Shown here piece after piece: positions 52,258 to 63,910 of a stretch of DNA of 64,000 nucleotides. The stretch's first letter is position 1, and each line of letters begins with the position of its first letter. A program made the translations under genes and the position numbers. Below the pieces are notes generated by a model. That model was not told the DNA's origin, made no database searches, and saw only the letters and a program-made list of their open reading frames with translations. Source of the DNA: Haliclona indistincta. Taxonomy: Eukaryota; Porifera; Demospongiae; Haplosclerida; Chalinidae. The stretch covers positions 8,721,322-8,785,321 of the forward strand of contig OZ024791.1 of assembly GCA_964017065.1 (NCBI GenBank). The letters run 5' to 3'.

Positions 52258-55200
52258 GGTGACTCCTACCAGGTGACTACCTCCCTCCTTCATGCACTAG
52301 AGACTAGTTACTCTAACATGCTGGAGTGTGGTCCACTGGTGCGTCCAGGAGGATGGGATCGTGGAGACGAGCCCGAGGAAGAGGAGACCGAGAGCTCATT
52401 ACCACAAGAAGAGGACCTCCATAGCTTGCTTGTAAAGGCATGGGAGACTAAAGTGTTCCCCATTATCCAGCGACGATTCCGTAACGATCAAGAGAGGAAG
52501 TCGGGTCTAGAGCAGATCAGAGGAGCCCTTCAGCTAGGCATGGAGACCATCGCTCAGGAGACTGTGGAGTTCCTCTATGAGGAGAATGGTGGACTGCCTC
52601 GTGATCTTCATCTGCCGACAATGGATGATGTTAAGGCTGATCTAGACAAGTTTACCATCACTCGTGTCAAGAAGGGGCAGGTGGTAGTAGTTCGGAAGGA
52701 CCTACCTTACGCTCGCTGTGGAGTGAGGGCCATGCAGAAGACCCTGGGGCTCACTGGAGTAGTACTAGGGCTAGACAAGCCCAATAATCTGGTCCAGGTG
52801 GAGTGCTACCTGTCCAATGAGGGAGCTCTAGTGAGGTTCTGGTTCCCAGTACTTGATCTAGAGCGACCACCTAAAGGATTCAGGAAGCCCGCAGCTCTCA
52901 AGGGAGTGGAGAGCGCTCACATCATTGTACACAGGTATGCGAGCTAGCCGTAGCATCATAACATATCACACTGTCAGCATATAGTAACTATCACACTAGT
53001 GTATCAATCCTTACTATAGTAACTATCACACTAGTGTATCAATCCTTACTATAGTAACTATCACACTAGTGTATCAATCCTTACTATAGTAACTATCACA
53101 CTAGTGTATCAATCCTTACTATAGTAACTATCACACTAGTGTATCAATCCTCACTATAGTAACTATCACACTAGTGTATCAATCAGTAACTATAGTAACT
53201 ATCACACTAGTGCATCAATCCTTACTATAGTAACTATCACACTAGTGTATCAATCCTCACTATAGTAACTATCACACTAGTGTATCAATCAGTAACTATA
53301 GTAACTATCACACTAGTGCATCAATCCTTACTATAGTAACTATCACACTAGTGTATCGATCCTTACTATAGTAACTATCACACTAGTGTATCGATCCTTA
53401 CTATAGTAACTATCACACTAGTGTATCGATCCTTACTATAGTAACTATCACACTAGTGTATCGATCCTTACTGTAGTAACTATCACACTAGTGTATCAAT
53501 CCTTACTATAGTAACTATCACACTAGTGCATCGATCCTTACTATAGTAACTATCACACTAGTGTATCGATCCTTACTATAGTAACTATCACACTAGTGTA
53601 TCAATCCTCACTATAGTAACTATCACACTAGTGTATCAATCAGTAACTATAGTAACTATCACACTAGTGCATCAATCCTTACTATAGTAACTATCACACT
53701 AGTGTATCGATCCTTACTATAGTAACTATCACACTAGTGTATCAATCCTTACTGTAGGGAGCTACTGAACTGTGAAGCTGCTCTATTCTCCATGTACTGT
53801 CGCTCTGCTCTACTCTCTCTCCATCCTCCATCCTCATGTTCCACCTCTCCCAATAGTTGGGTGACTCAGTTCAGCTTGCTGGCTAACCAGTGCTTCTCTC
53901 AGCCATCAGTAGAGGGACACAGCTATACCTCTTCACCTCTCCTAGCCACATCTCTTCACGCCAGTCTTCTCTCTGCACTGCCTTCTCCTCACTCACTGTT
54001 CTTCAATGATTGCTCCATCGTAGAGGATGAGGTGATTGCTGGTCTTACCGCCCACAGCACTGCTCTACACCACCTAGCCAATGGTGTGTGCTCCGGGCTA
54101 ACTTCCTCTCCTCTATCGTTTGGACTCAGTTCATTCTCTGTGGCTGATACTAAGGAGACAATAGATATCACTAGTCCAACCTCAGCCTTCCTAGTGGTCT
54201 CATGTCCTGAAGAGAAGCTCAAGGCTAGTTATGGGTGAGTATGCTGTATATATCACTCTAATATACTATCATCATCCTTATACTAGGGCTCAATACAAGT
54301 TCCCCTGGGCTAAGGTGTTCTGCTCTCGTGGAGCTAATGGCAAGGCAGGTCGTATGGCGCTCCAAGAGGTTGCTCGATACCCCAGCCAGCTGCCCTCGCA
54401 GCAGTACTGTGGTCCTGTCATTCCATCTCTGTTCCTTCCTACCAGTTCCTGTCACCTCAGACTAGGAGGCTGTTCTCCAATACCTGGTCGTCAGCTCAAC
54501 ATCCTAGGGCTCTCTCCTAGCCTACCCATTGCTCTGGTGTTTGCTAACACTCTCTCTACCGTCACATGTCGTCTAGCTAGTCCAGTGAGCAAGGGATCAC
54601 CATCTCCTGAGCACCTTAGAGCACTGCAAATATGTCTGAACTCACTGTCAGCACTGCTGGTTCAAATGGACACACCCCCTGTACTCAAGGAGAAGCTGTT
54701 CCAGTGTATATCAGGTATTCTCTGGACGCTTCATTCCTCCTCTTCCTCGATGCCCTCTCTACCTGCTGAGCTCACTGCTAGCCTTCATCAGGAGCTACAG
54801 AAGCTATATGATCTAGAGACAGGAGGCAATGGCTCGCCTACTGAACACAGACCCAGGAGTCGGCAATCTCCTCTACCCTCTTCTGGTGCCAGCAAGAGTG
54901 TTGGTATGTTCTCCACTTACCTTCAGTCCCTCACTGAGTTAGTGATAGCTACCAACATGTGCTGCAGCCCGCCCAGTCCCGCCTCTCCTATCCCTATGGA
55001 TGCACCTTTATCGGATACTGCCGTCACTAAGAGAAAGAAATCAAAGAAGCGGAAGGACTGGCTAGTGTATGCTGAGCGGGCTGGCTCTCTTCTCGTTCAT
55101 CTTCATCAAGGAACTGCTCTGCCATGTGGCTTCTATAATTGCTTCTATAAGTCTCTTCCAGTGCGTCCGCAGTCTCGCCTGCTAGTGGTGACTGGTATTA

Positions 55201-57173
55201 ATCCATCTCTTGAGCTACCTGCTGTTCAACAGATACTTACTGATCTCTGTAGTCGGCATGGCGGACTAGATCCTGACAACCTGTTTGTCTCCTTTTCCAT
55301 AGTGGAAGACCGGCTGGTAGTGAAGGGGGCTGTATTGGAGCTATGCTCACTACACAAGGCCTCTCTAGTCAGTGAAGGTCTGTACGCCTCTCTAGAGCTA
55401 CAAGGTGACAACAAGGAGCTAGCTGTCGTTACTGTGTTCGATAACTTATCGTGCGAGGAAGAAGAGGACGGCCCAGCCAAGGGATTGCTCAGAGAGTATC
55501 TACACAACAAGCTAGCTGATAGTGATGGCCGACTAGTGGAGCTAGCTAAGAGTGTGCTATGTGAGGTGTTCATCTCTCATATTGCCAGCAAGGAAGATAG
55601 CTTGCTACACCTGTTTGTGAGAGGAGTATCAGCTGGGAACAGGCATCAGGAGCTGTTGGAACAACTCACCAGGCTATCTCAGGATGGCTACCTAGACTGG
55701 GCTGAGCAGCAGATCAAGACAGACCCTGTTAGTGTGTGGAGGGGTCTGTTAGCAGTAGGGTATGACCTACACCTAGTCAGGTAATGCATGTGACCACACT
55801 ATACCATCACTCCCTCTCTGTATACAGGTGTGGCTTTACACCTGCTGAAGCTATTGCACAATGTCAGCCATCACCAGATCAAGATCATGCTCTCGTCCTC
55901 CATGTTGATGCTCAGTGCCGTCGACTAGCTATCACCAGTAGCCAGCTGCACAGCTGGGATGTCACCATCACTGATACTGACCTAGTCTCACAGGATCTGG
56001 CTCTGCTACAAGGTAGTGTGACCCTCACCTCCCCACCTCTCTATTAACTCCCTCTCATGCAGGCCTCTCACTAGCTGATCTGAGACTGAGGTTCCTCCAG
56101 TTGAAACACATCAATCGTCAGCTGAGCCAGCTACTACCCCTGGTGGACATGAGGTGCACCCATCCCCTCTCACTGGGCTCTAGGATGAGACACGCTGCTC
56201 CTCTACTGTTCTATGACGTTAAGATATCTTTCGTCCATTCTGTTCTTAACACAGTCACTCGACGCACCCTTGATCAGCCACCTCCAGAGATCAAGATGGA
56301 TCCATTAGAGACTGTAGCAGGTGTGTGCCATCCTCGTCACTCACTGCAGTATGACCCTCTCCTGTAGGCGTGTCCACCTCTGCTACTGCTACCCAGTTCT
56401 GTCAAGCAGCTAACCAGATGCTGTCAGTACCATCTCCTCAGCTATGTGTTCCTCTAGCTAGCGGAGGGGATCCTACATACGCATTCAACGTGAAGCTATC
56501 TGGAGAGGAAGTACATGGGACAAGTGAGCTGCACCTATCAGTGCCCCTGTTCATCTATCATGGTTTATTGTAGGTGGATCGTTCCGTCACTTCCTATGGC
56601 AGGTAGTGAGGGAATTGCAGTCACCTGTCCTCCCTCTCCTTGTGCCATGTCCTAGTAGTGCTGCTGGTATTAACAAGGGCAAGCACATTCTTGCTCCCAG
56701 ACCAATGACATATTCTGAGGAGAAGCTACTAGAGTTCCTAGGACAGGTACCCGGCCTCCATCACTATTATCCTCTCATCATGATCCTGTAGTTACTGGGT
56801 GTGGCCATGAGAGCAGATGTCCCAATGGCACTGGATCTACTACCTTGCTTCTGGAAGAGCCTCAAAGGAGACCAACTATCACTCAGTGATCTACAAGAGG
56901 CAGACTATCTGACCTATAGCTTCACACAGCAGCTACTAGAGGTGAGACAGCTAGCTAGAGGAAGGGTGACCCCATCACTACACACAGGCTAAAGACCAGG
57001 TATCATTCAATGAGCTAGTGTGTGGCATGGGAGGACAAACTACTGATGAGAGCCGCACTGCGCGAGGACTAGTATTCACCCGCACCACACTAGCTGGAGA
57101 GGAGGAGGAACTATGTGATAATGGAGCAACAAGAACTGTCAGGTATGTAGTCACGCTGCTCGCATGACTAGCA

Positions 57174-57211
<38 letters not shown>

Positions 57212-57686
57212 GATATGAGGAAAGACATGAGTATGTTACTGCTGTGAGGCACAGTAGACTACGTGATCTATCGTGTGAGGATCGTATGGCTGCCGTGCGG
57301 TGTGGTCTAGGATCAGTAGTACCACTTCAGCTGCTGTCACTACTAACACCTCATGATCTCGATATGAGAGTGTGTGGTCTACCTATCATTGACCTCAACT
57401 ATCTCAAGGTATCATAGCTCTACCACATCTCAAGACCTGGGTCACATAACATGTGCTAACATGCTGTTTCCCAATAGAGGAAGCATCTCTGTAATGATTG
57501 TGTGTCTATTGTACAAATTAAGAGTATTGTGACATAGCACTACAATATTAAGTTGCTATTGATCATCAAGCAGTTGAGAACATGTTGTCTTATACAGAGA
57601 CATACCACGTATCATGTTGGTCTCATGGAAACTGACCAACACATTCAATATTTCTGGAAAGCATTAGACAGCTTATCCCAGGTACA

Positions 57687-57722
<36 letters not shown>

Positions 57723-58087
57723 CTAGCCTCATCATACTTTCGCGTTCAGGAGGAGCTAAGAAAATTCATCAAGTTTGCCTGCAATCAGGAACGGATACCG
57801 TTTGGTCACCCCTGTCGGGAAGGAGGGGAATCGCTCACTCACGTACCGCCGTACCCTATGAAGATAGCACCTCCAGACGCCACAGGTTTGTCACTCACTG
57901 CTTGTCCCTGCCTCTCACTAACAGTTCTTTCTCTCTCTCTCTCTATATAGATCAACCAGACAGCAGATTCATCAGAGCAGAGACCTGCATGTTCCTTGTC
58001 AAGTTACCTCAATACACTAGTCAGGAAGTAATGACTGAGAGACTACGTTATGCAATCAACTGCCGAGAAGACCCACTTAGTGGATGA
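42605..58087 (+). CDS. HECTD4: HECTD4-like giant HECT E3 ubiquitin ligase
   Basis: A 15.5 kb multi-exon gene, by eye about 3,500-4,000 residues. The N-terminus reads MAAVAKEEQWRWQCVSEESL. A beta-rich segment (FDGRFVYVT type) lies near 43660. A galactose-binding-like region (VSIPAPWASGRLIETIHPVR, ISFPGARHLFIKFDSRCSSQ) lies at about 46830-47330. A single exon of about 2.15 kb (48813-50964) encodes helical repeats plus GGFKASIQPGMVVTILGNGI. A SPRY domain (CQVRGEDRMQWEKIAFDNHL, GKGTVYFTRNGT) lies at about 51600-51950. The C-terminal HECT domain starts near 56580 and ends with KFIKFACNQERIPFGHPCRE, AETCMFLVKLPQYTSQEVMT (catalytic Cys in TCMF) and CREDPLSG. SPRY plus HECT in one protein of this size fits HECTD4. 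Introns hold CT arrays and a 22-copy minisatellite. Start 42605 is preferred over 42578, which lies in a probable 5' UTR intron. Confidence 0.85.
44786..44979. repeat. CT/CCCT microsatellite in a HECTD4-like intron
   Basis: About 190 bp of CT and CCCT runs on the sense strand, ending at the acceptor CTCTCTCTAG before CTGCCTGCTATG. Confidence 0.95.
45934..45992. repeat. Compound (CA)n(CT)n microsatellite
   Basis: A CA run followed by a CT run in a HECTD4-like intron, ending about a dozen bases before the acceptor TCTCTACAG. Confidence 0.93.
46511..46806. other. Intron with possible DNA-transposon remnant
   Basis: The intron contains TACAGTGAAACCTGTCTTAA on the minus strand (about 46741-46760), followed by internal AGACAA repeats. 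The end sequence resembles terminal repeats of invertebrate DNA transposons. No matching second end is evident. Confidence 0.4.
52203..52256. repeat. (CT)n microsatellite in a HECTD4-like intron
   Basis: A CT run on the sense strand immediately before the acceptor TCTCTCCAG of the exon encoding GDSYQVTTSLLHALE. Confidence 0.95.
52981..53757. repeat. 35-bp minisatellite, about 22 copies, filling a HECTD4-like intron
   Basis: The unit is ACTATAGTAACTATCACACT followed by AGTGTATCAATCCTT. Variants include GATCC, GCATC and a 36-bp form with CAGTAAC. Each unit holds two palindromes, TACTATAGTA and CACTAGTG. The array runs from about 30-45 bp after the donor (exon end ..CACAG) right up to the acceptor CTTACTGTAG before GGAGCTACTGAAC, so the splice acceptor is the last repeat. 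Confidence 0.97.
57177..57211. repeat. (CT)n microsatellite in a HECTD4-like intron
   Basis: A CT run on the sense strand ending in the acceptor TCTCTCTAG, just before the exon encoding YEERHEYVTAVRH. Confidence 0.93.
57683..57719. repeat. (CA)n microsatellite in a HECTD4-like intron
   Basis: About 36 bp of CA just after the donor of the exon ending SLSQ. This is a CA (not TG) run on the sense strand. Confidence 0.93.
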
Positions 58088-58273
58088 TAATAGTGACTAC
58101 GGACTATAATCATATTTTTATCCTAATGTATTATTATTATTATGAATGTACTTATACTATAAACGTGGAGTGCTTTGCGGTCAACAGTACCGCCAATTTA
58201 TTGTGATGACGTCATAACCTCGCAATTAATTTTTGGTGCTGTGATTTGATTTTTGCAGCCAAACAGCTGCCGC

Positions 58274-58961
58274 ATGTCGAAACGACGACGACGAGGGCCG
58301 TTGGACGAGTTTGTAGACAGGTGAATGCACGATTGTTGAATCAGAGGAAGGTCATTCTGTCCGTCTCAATCTTCAACAGATACTTAAAGCCATTGTATGA
58401 ACAGGTGGATAGCAGTTTAGCAAGGCAGCAACAAGCAGAGGAGTGGTTGAAACAGGCGCAGAGAGAGTTTGCCTCGTTCACTAACAATGTTATGTGAGCC
58501 CAGGGCGACAATTGGTTGTAACTTGCACTGACCTCCTCGCCTCGTATATTAGGGAGGAGTTCAGGCTGGTGGATGAGAGGGTAGTAGGTGTGGAGACAAT
58601 GCACCGAGCTGGATCAGGCACGAGCTGTGAGTGCAGCAGCAGTAGTAGTGCAGTGCTGGTCATATGTCTCTCCTCTCAGTCACCCCTCACACCTGCAGTG
58701 CTCAATGTCTACCAGCTGTCACTAGAGACCACCGACGAGTCATCAATTACGTGTCTCCACTAACTCTACCTCTCATACAGCATTGGAGACGGTAGGCTGA
58801 CTACAGTACTAGCTAGCAAGGATCACTCACATATTGTACACTGCAGAATCATAATGAAAGGATCACAGCAAGACCATCGTGATGTCTACTATATCACTCC
58901 ATGTGGACGCAGATTAGTGAGTATCACCATCACACAGCACAATACTCACTCACTCACTCAC

Positions 58962-59007
<46 letters not shown>

Positions 59008-60652
59008 GCAGAGGAGTATGGCTGAAGTACAGCATTATTGTGAGTCCTCTCTAGATATATGCATCTCTGTCAATTCTCTTCAATGACAGTAACTCTCACT
59101 TGCTGTATCACTCTATCGTGTGACCGGTTCATATTCCAGACCTCACTGTCAGCTCTCACTCCACCATCCTTCCCCTTCAAGGTATAACATATTGCTGTAT
59201 CTATTGGTTACACTAATGATTGCTGCAACAGGGTAACTTAAACCTGTTTATACCAGACCTATCATTTGGTAAAGAGAGGCTACCACTGCTGGTTAGACCA
59301 ACACACTCTGACTCGCTACTAGTTGGCGTCCTCTCTCTCTCAGTGTGTTAACTGGCTGTCAATGGATTGTCCGGACTCGTTCCAATACACGGCCACACGT
59401 ACAGCACAGCCTGATGTCATTATCTCTAGCGAGCCTGAGTTTATGCTGAGCTGTCAGTGTGAGGGAGACTGTAGTGACCAACAGACCTGCTGCTGTATGC
59501 AGCTGTCGCTAGATGAGGCTGCTAAACTGACCCCGCCCCCTTCTACTGTCAGCTACCAACACAATAGATTACCTGCCTGTCAGGTGTCAGCGTAAGCCAC
59601 ACCCACTCTCCTATATTGCTATAGTTACCATCTCTCAGTGTGTACGAGTGTAATAAGTACTGCTCATGTTCTCGTTACTGTGGCAACAGAGTGGTACAAC
59701 ATGGACCACAACACAGAATGGCTGTCTATCGGACTCGGGACATGTTAGTCACACATTGCACACTCACACCTTTACTCTAGCTCCTCCTACAGTGGGTGGG
59801 GTTTGATGACACTTGATGACATACCTCAAGGTGCCTTCATCTGCTGTTACAATGGTCACATATACTCAGAGCAGGCAGCTAATGATAAGGGCTTACAGCG
59901 AGGAGACAGCTATCTTGCTGAGCTGGACTATATTGGTAACCAACACTAGCTACCGACCGCCATGACACTATTGGGTATGTTTAGAGGTAATGGAACAGAA
60001 ACAGAATGAGCAGCTGGAGTCAGTGTGTGGTTCCAGTGAGGTCAGGTGAGGAGTCTCGTCTCTCTCTCATCACTCACTCTCTCTTCTCAGCTCTCTCTTG
60101 TCTAGCTCACATCCTACACCTGATGATGATGATCACGGATACTATGTTGCTAAGAGACCACGTCAGTGCAGCAGTGACTCTCCCAGCTCTTCAGCTCACT
60201 CATCATCTCCTTCATTGTCTCTTGTCTCATCGTCTTCATTGTGTTCCACTAGACAATATTACTATAATGAAAAGCACTCATATATTATTGATGCAGAGGA
60301 TACTGGTAATATGGCTAGATTTAGTAATGTAAGCAAGCACTGACCTTCCCCAGTCTAAATAGCCTCCATCCATCCCTCCCTCCCCCTCTCTTATACAGCA
60401 CAGTTGTTCTCCGAACATGTTTGTACAAAATGTGTTTGTGGATACTCATGATCTGAGATTTCCTCAAGTCGCCTTCTTCAGTAAATGGTACGTTAGTGTG
60501 GGTCTGTGCTAGCCTACCTACGTACTCCTTTCAGTGACATCAAAGCTGGTTCTCCTCTAACCTGGGACTATCGATACATTGTAGGCAGTGTGGAGGGACG
60601 AGTGCTGATGTGCAGCTGCGGAGAACAAAACTGCAGAAAAAGACTTTTATGA
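58274..60652 (+). CDS. SETDB1: SETDB-type histone H3K9 methyltransferase, compact form
   Basis: Multi-exon. The start at 58274 gives [16 protein letters not shown], spliced (59 bp intron) to [21 protein letters not shown] methyl-CpG-binding-like segment has [12 protein letters not shown] joined to RSMAEVQHY. Pre-SET cysteines follow ([40 protein letters not shown]). The SET domain ([20 protein letters not shown]) is interrupted after AELDYIE by a Ser/Asp-rich insert, then resumes [54 protein letters not shown] and a post-[16 protein letters not shown]. This bifurcated SET is diagnostic of SETDB1/2. The N-terminal part is short; the triple Tudor of vertebrate SETDB1 is not evident. It starts 187 bp after the HECT gene on the same strand. 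Confidence 0.92.
58960..59004. repeat. (CT)n microsatellite in a SETDB intron
   Basis: A CACT run then a CT run on the sense strand, ending at the acceptor TCTCCTGCAG that joins the two halves of the methyl-CpG-binding segment. Confidence 0.93.
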
Positions 60653-61219
60653 TCAAAATTAATGTCATGAATTTAATATTTTTGTGTGTGTCCGAGCAAG
60701 AGTAAAAAACTATGTCACCTGTAGAGTAGACGGATAAGTTGACTGACTGATAGGTATACTAAGGAGTACCGTATGTACCAAAACATAAAAAATCATCACA
60801 TTTGTAAATGTATGATTGCATTTACAAATGTAAACTGTAGATGCCGACTACACTACATTGCTCACTTATAAAATTATGATAATAATGGAAAATTACATTA
60901 ATGTCAATGTCTGTAGCATGACTCGTAATTGTTAACAAATTCACTACCACGGCGCAATGACAGGTACTACTAGCACTATTCTTAATGCCTTGCTGCTTAG
61001 AAATGTTTCGGAATTGTTTTACACTTTTGCCACATCCTGGCATGATCCACGGAGTAATAAAGGAAGGAGTCACATGATCTATGGGCATGTGACGTGAGTG
61101 TTTGTTGCAAGTTAGATTTCTATCAAGTGAAGCAGGTGAAGTGAAGGATTGTTTTTTTACAACTACAACATGTAGAGAGTTTAAAAATTCAAGTGTGAGT
61201 GAACACACATAGCTAGTCA
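60653..61219. other. Convergent 3' region, SETDB / RING gene
   Basis: 567 bp, AT-rich. It contains a perfect 13-base inverted repeat (60798-60810 and 60819-60831). A 132-codon minus-strand frame here starts right after the RING gene stop and looks like 3' UTR. Confidence 0.55.
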
Positions 61220-63067
61220 CTAAATTTCAAAAGGATTCCAGTCACTACCATCAGAGCTGTTGTCATGATGACCGCTGCTCTGGTGGTGTATTATTTGCTC
61301 TCGTCTGTTTCTCTTCCGACCTCTCCTGGTCTGGTTAGCACGTTGCTCCGCTCTCTTACCACTATACATAATGGAGGACAGGTTAAGAGGCCGAGGATAA
61401 GTGGGATGGTACTTACCGTGCTGTAAGCCACACCCCTGCAGTACTAGTTGTCATGGAAACCTGTGCAACACATGATACCAACATGCACACTAGTGTATAC
61501 TGTGTACCATACCGGAGGATAACGTGATTGGTGGGTGTGGCTTCTAGTAGCCACACCCCTCCTACTAGTCACTGGTTGAGTGGCAAAGTTCTCCTCTTCA
61601 TCTGAAGTGAACTGAGTAATGTCACTATCACTAATGGGTGGTTTGCTGGGACCAGGTGAGACCAGCCTCCTCCTTGTAAGGTACTGAGGCATACTGGACT
61701 CTGAGTATCTTGATGAGTGGAGCTCTCTTCTAACTAGCAAGGAGCAATCCTTCATGGCCGGCGGCATCTTATCACAGCTGGTAATGTAGTCTTGTTCTGA
61801 CTCAGTGTCTGACTCATCACTTGTCAGCAGTACAGCCTGTCTCATACCTCTCCTTGTCGCTGCATGATGGACAGTGATGAAATCCTCATCATCATCATCT
61901 TCAGTGTCTGAATCAAGCTTCAGTAGTTTGTGCTTCCGACGTGACCTGCTACAATTGAGATGAAACTCATCTTCAGCTTCATAGTCGGCAAACATTGAAG
62001 ACTCGCTACTGAAGCTACTAAACCCAGAGCTCATCTGTTCGTCTGAGCCGGGGGAGGTGGTCTGGTACATACCGGAGGATGATGGTGATCCTCTCTCATG
62101 TTGTGTTCCAACACTACTATAGTCAGGTGACAGTGTTATCAGTGGCGGCGACAAGGCTCGTCTCTCTTGACTGGTGTCAGTGTCAGAGTAAGTGTTTGAT
62201 ATTGACAATAGAGCTTGTCTGGATCTCAGTGTTCGTCTCTCTTGTTGCCTTGTTCTCACACCACTAGTTGAGTCAGTGGATGTCACTGGAGGCGGTGGTC
62301 TCCTCTCTCGTGTGTTCCTCAGCTGATATCTACTGGAACTGGAGGAGGATATGTCTGGTACTACTCGTATCTCAGGTACCAGTCGTCTGGTTCTCAGCTG
62401 ATAGTCACTGGATTGTGATGAGGGTGGTGTGTACTCCATGTCATCACTGGCGGCTCGAGTATCCTCTAGACCATCGTGTCTGTAGCTATTATCACTATCA
62501 TCGATAAATGAGTCTTCAAGGTCATACTCATTCAATATTTCCTACAGAGAGAGTGTGTGTGTGGTTACTGAAGGGTACTAGTGAGTGACTCACGAATATG
62601 TCTGCAGTGGCGAAGCCTTCACTGTCTACAAAGTCTTCTTCGTACCACTCGCGCTGGTCTTTATCAGAGACGAACACTTGACGGTCAGGAGTCCCGCCAG
62701 GAACCAGGCTGACCTGCAGTTTTGGAGTATATGATACTAGTGCTGTATGACCGATGAAGTACCTTGGTGATGCACCTGAACCGCTGCTTGCAGAGAGGAC
62801 AAGTGTTGGAGTTCTGTAGCAATATAGATAGCACATGAGGCGGGCACATTATTATTATCATTGACTCACCTTGGACCACTCGAATATGCACACGTAGCAG
62901 AAGGCATGGTCGCACACACCCAGCTTACCACGAGATGAGATGGTATCGAGGCATATAACGCATTGTTGCGCCTCGCTCGTCGTAGCCTCTGTCTTTTTTA
63001 GCACTATAGAGGCCCTGAGGGGTCGCCGGCAGCAACGAGAATGTCTTGGTGTACGTGTGGTAGCCAT
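61220..63067 (-). CDS. RING-finger protein with long acidic/serine-rich tail
   Basis: Multi-exon. The start at 63067 gives MATTRTPRHSRCCRRPLRAS. A C3HC4 RING follows: CVICLDTISSRGKLGVCDHA, FCYVCIFEWSK joined to NSNTCPLCKQRFRCITKV. After the RING comes RQVFVSDKDQREWYEEDFVD, then a large Ser/Asp/Arg-rich exon (about 61510-62535; LDSDTEDDDDEDFITVHHAA, TSDESDTESEQDYITS). The RING resembles those of PHRF1/SCAF11-type nuclear proteins, but no PHD finger is visible, so I leave it unnamed. The 3' end is uncertain. One joining gives a basic tail (RRGRKRNRREQ) ending SDWNPFEI at 61220. A 19-bp microexon near 61405 would shift the frame to a stop at 61291. Probably a nuclear E3 ligase. Confidence 0.75.
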
Positions 63068-63189
63068 GAAAACACTCTTTGAATCTTGTCCCGCGCCAAC
63101 CCTCACAGGGCGGTGTCAGTTAGTGTATGGTTATTAATAATAAAGGAGGCGCGCAATTTAAATTCACAACACACACAGGCATAAATTTA

Positions 63190-63803
63190 TTATTGTTTTG
63201 AGAAAAGTTTTGGTCTTTTTCTGGTGTTGACATCAGCAAGAGGTGGCTGATATACAGCAGTAGCAGAGGTACCCTTACGACCTACAGAGGAACAACAGCT
63301 AGCTGGCTATAGCTATGGTGTTACTAACCTGTATCATCATCATCCTCTTCCTTACTAGAGCTTAGTCTTGTCAACAGCTTCTTACTAGTGGCTTTACCAA
63401 CCTACACACAATCAACCTTATCCTCTGCATCTATGTGTGTGTGTCATTACCTTGATGCCGCCCATGAGAATATCGCTAGTACTGGTGTGTCTAATATGCA
63501 GGTCGAGTCATGTGCATGTGACTATCACATGATACTCACCTGTGTAGTTTAGGAGATGCTAGCCCAGCCTTCTCGTCTGATTCACGTATCCCAATAGCAC
63601 TCTTTATAGTCTACACACACATGAAGCGCACACTATGAGTCCCTGGACCCACAGCTAGACCTCACTTGTGATATGATAGCATTCTTATAATCCTTCTTGA
63701 CCTCCATTAGCAACTCCCTCCATGTACACTTCTTGTTGTGGTACTCAAGTGTGTGTACAGTCACCAGTTGATCATGCATCTCCTTAACACTGATACCCTC
63801 ACC
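63190..63803 (-). CDS. Unrecognised protein, 3' part only
   Basis: Four or more exons on the minus strand end at stop 63190. Decoded pieces: GEGISVKEMHDQLVTVHTLE, then CTWRELLMEVKKDYKNAIIS; TIKSAIGIRESDEKAGLASP; TSDILMGGIK; VGKATSKKLLTRLSSSKEED; and GRKGTSATAVYQPPLADVNT, then RKRPKLFSKQ. Acceptors and donors are consistent. The C-terminus is basic with an acidic patch (KEEDDDDTG) and could hold a nuclear localisation signal (RKRPK). I do not recognise the family. Upstream exons lie beyond the window; the intron at 63815-64000 is an AG array (CT in sense). Confidence 0.7.
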
Positions 63804-63814
63804 CTGAGGAAGGA

Positions 63815-63879
63815 AAGGAGGAAGGGAGAGGGAGGAAGAGAGAGAGAGGGAGGGAGGGAGTGAGAGAGAGGGAGGGAGG

Positions 63880-63910
<31 letters not shown>

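Noticed and set aside
52981..53757. CRISPR-like array
   Set aside because: Units are contiguous 35-bp head-to-tail copies with no unique spacers, inside a eukaryotic intron.
60822..61220. 132-codon minus-strand frame
   Set aside because: It begins at the RING gene stop without an ATG supported by splice sites, and has no recognisable domain. It is most likely 3' UTR.
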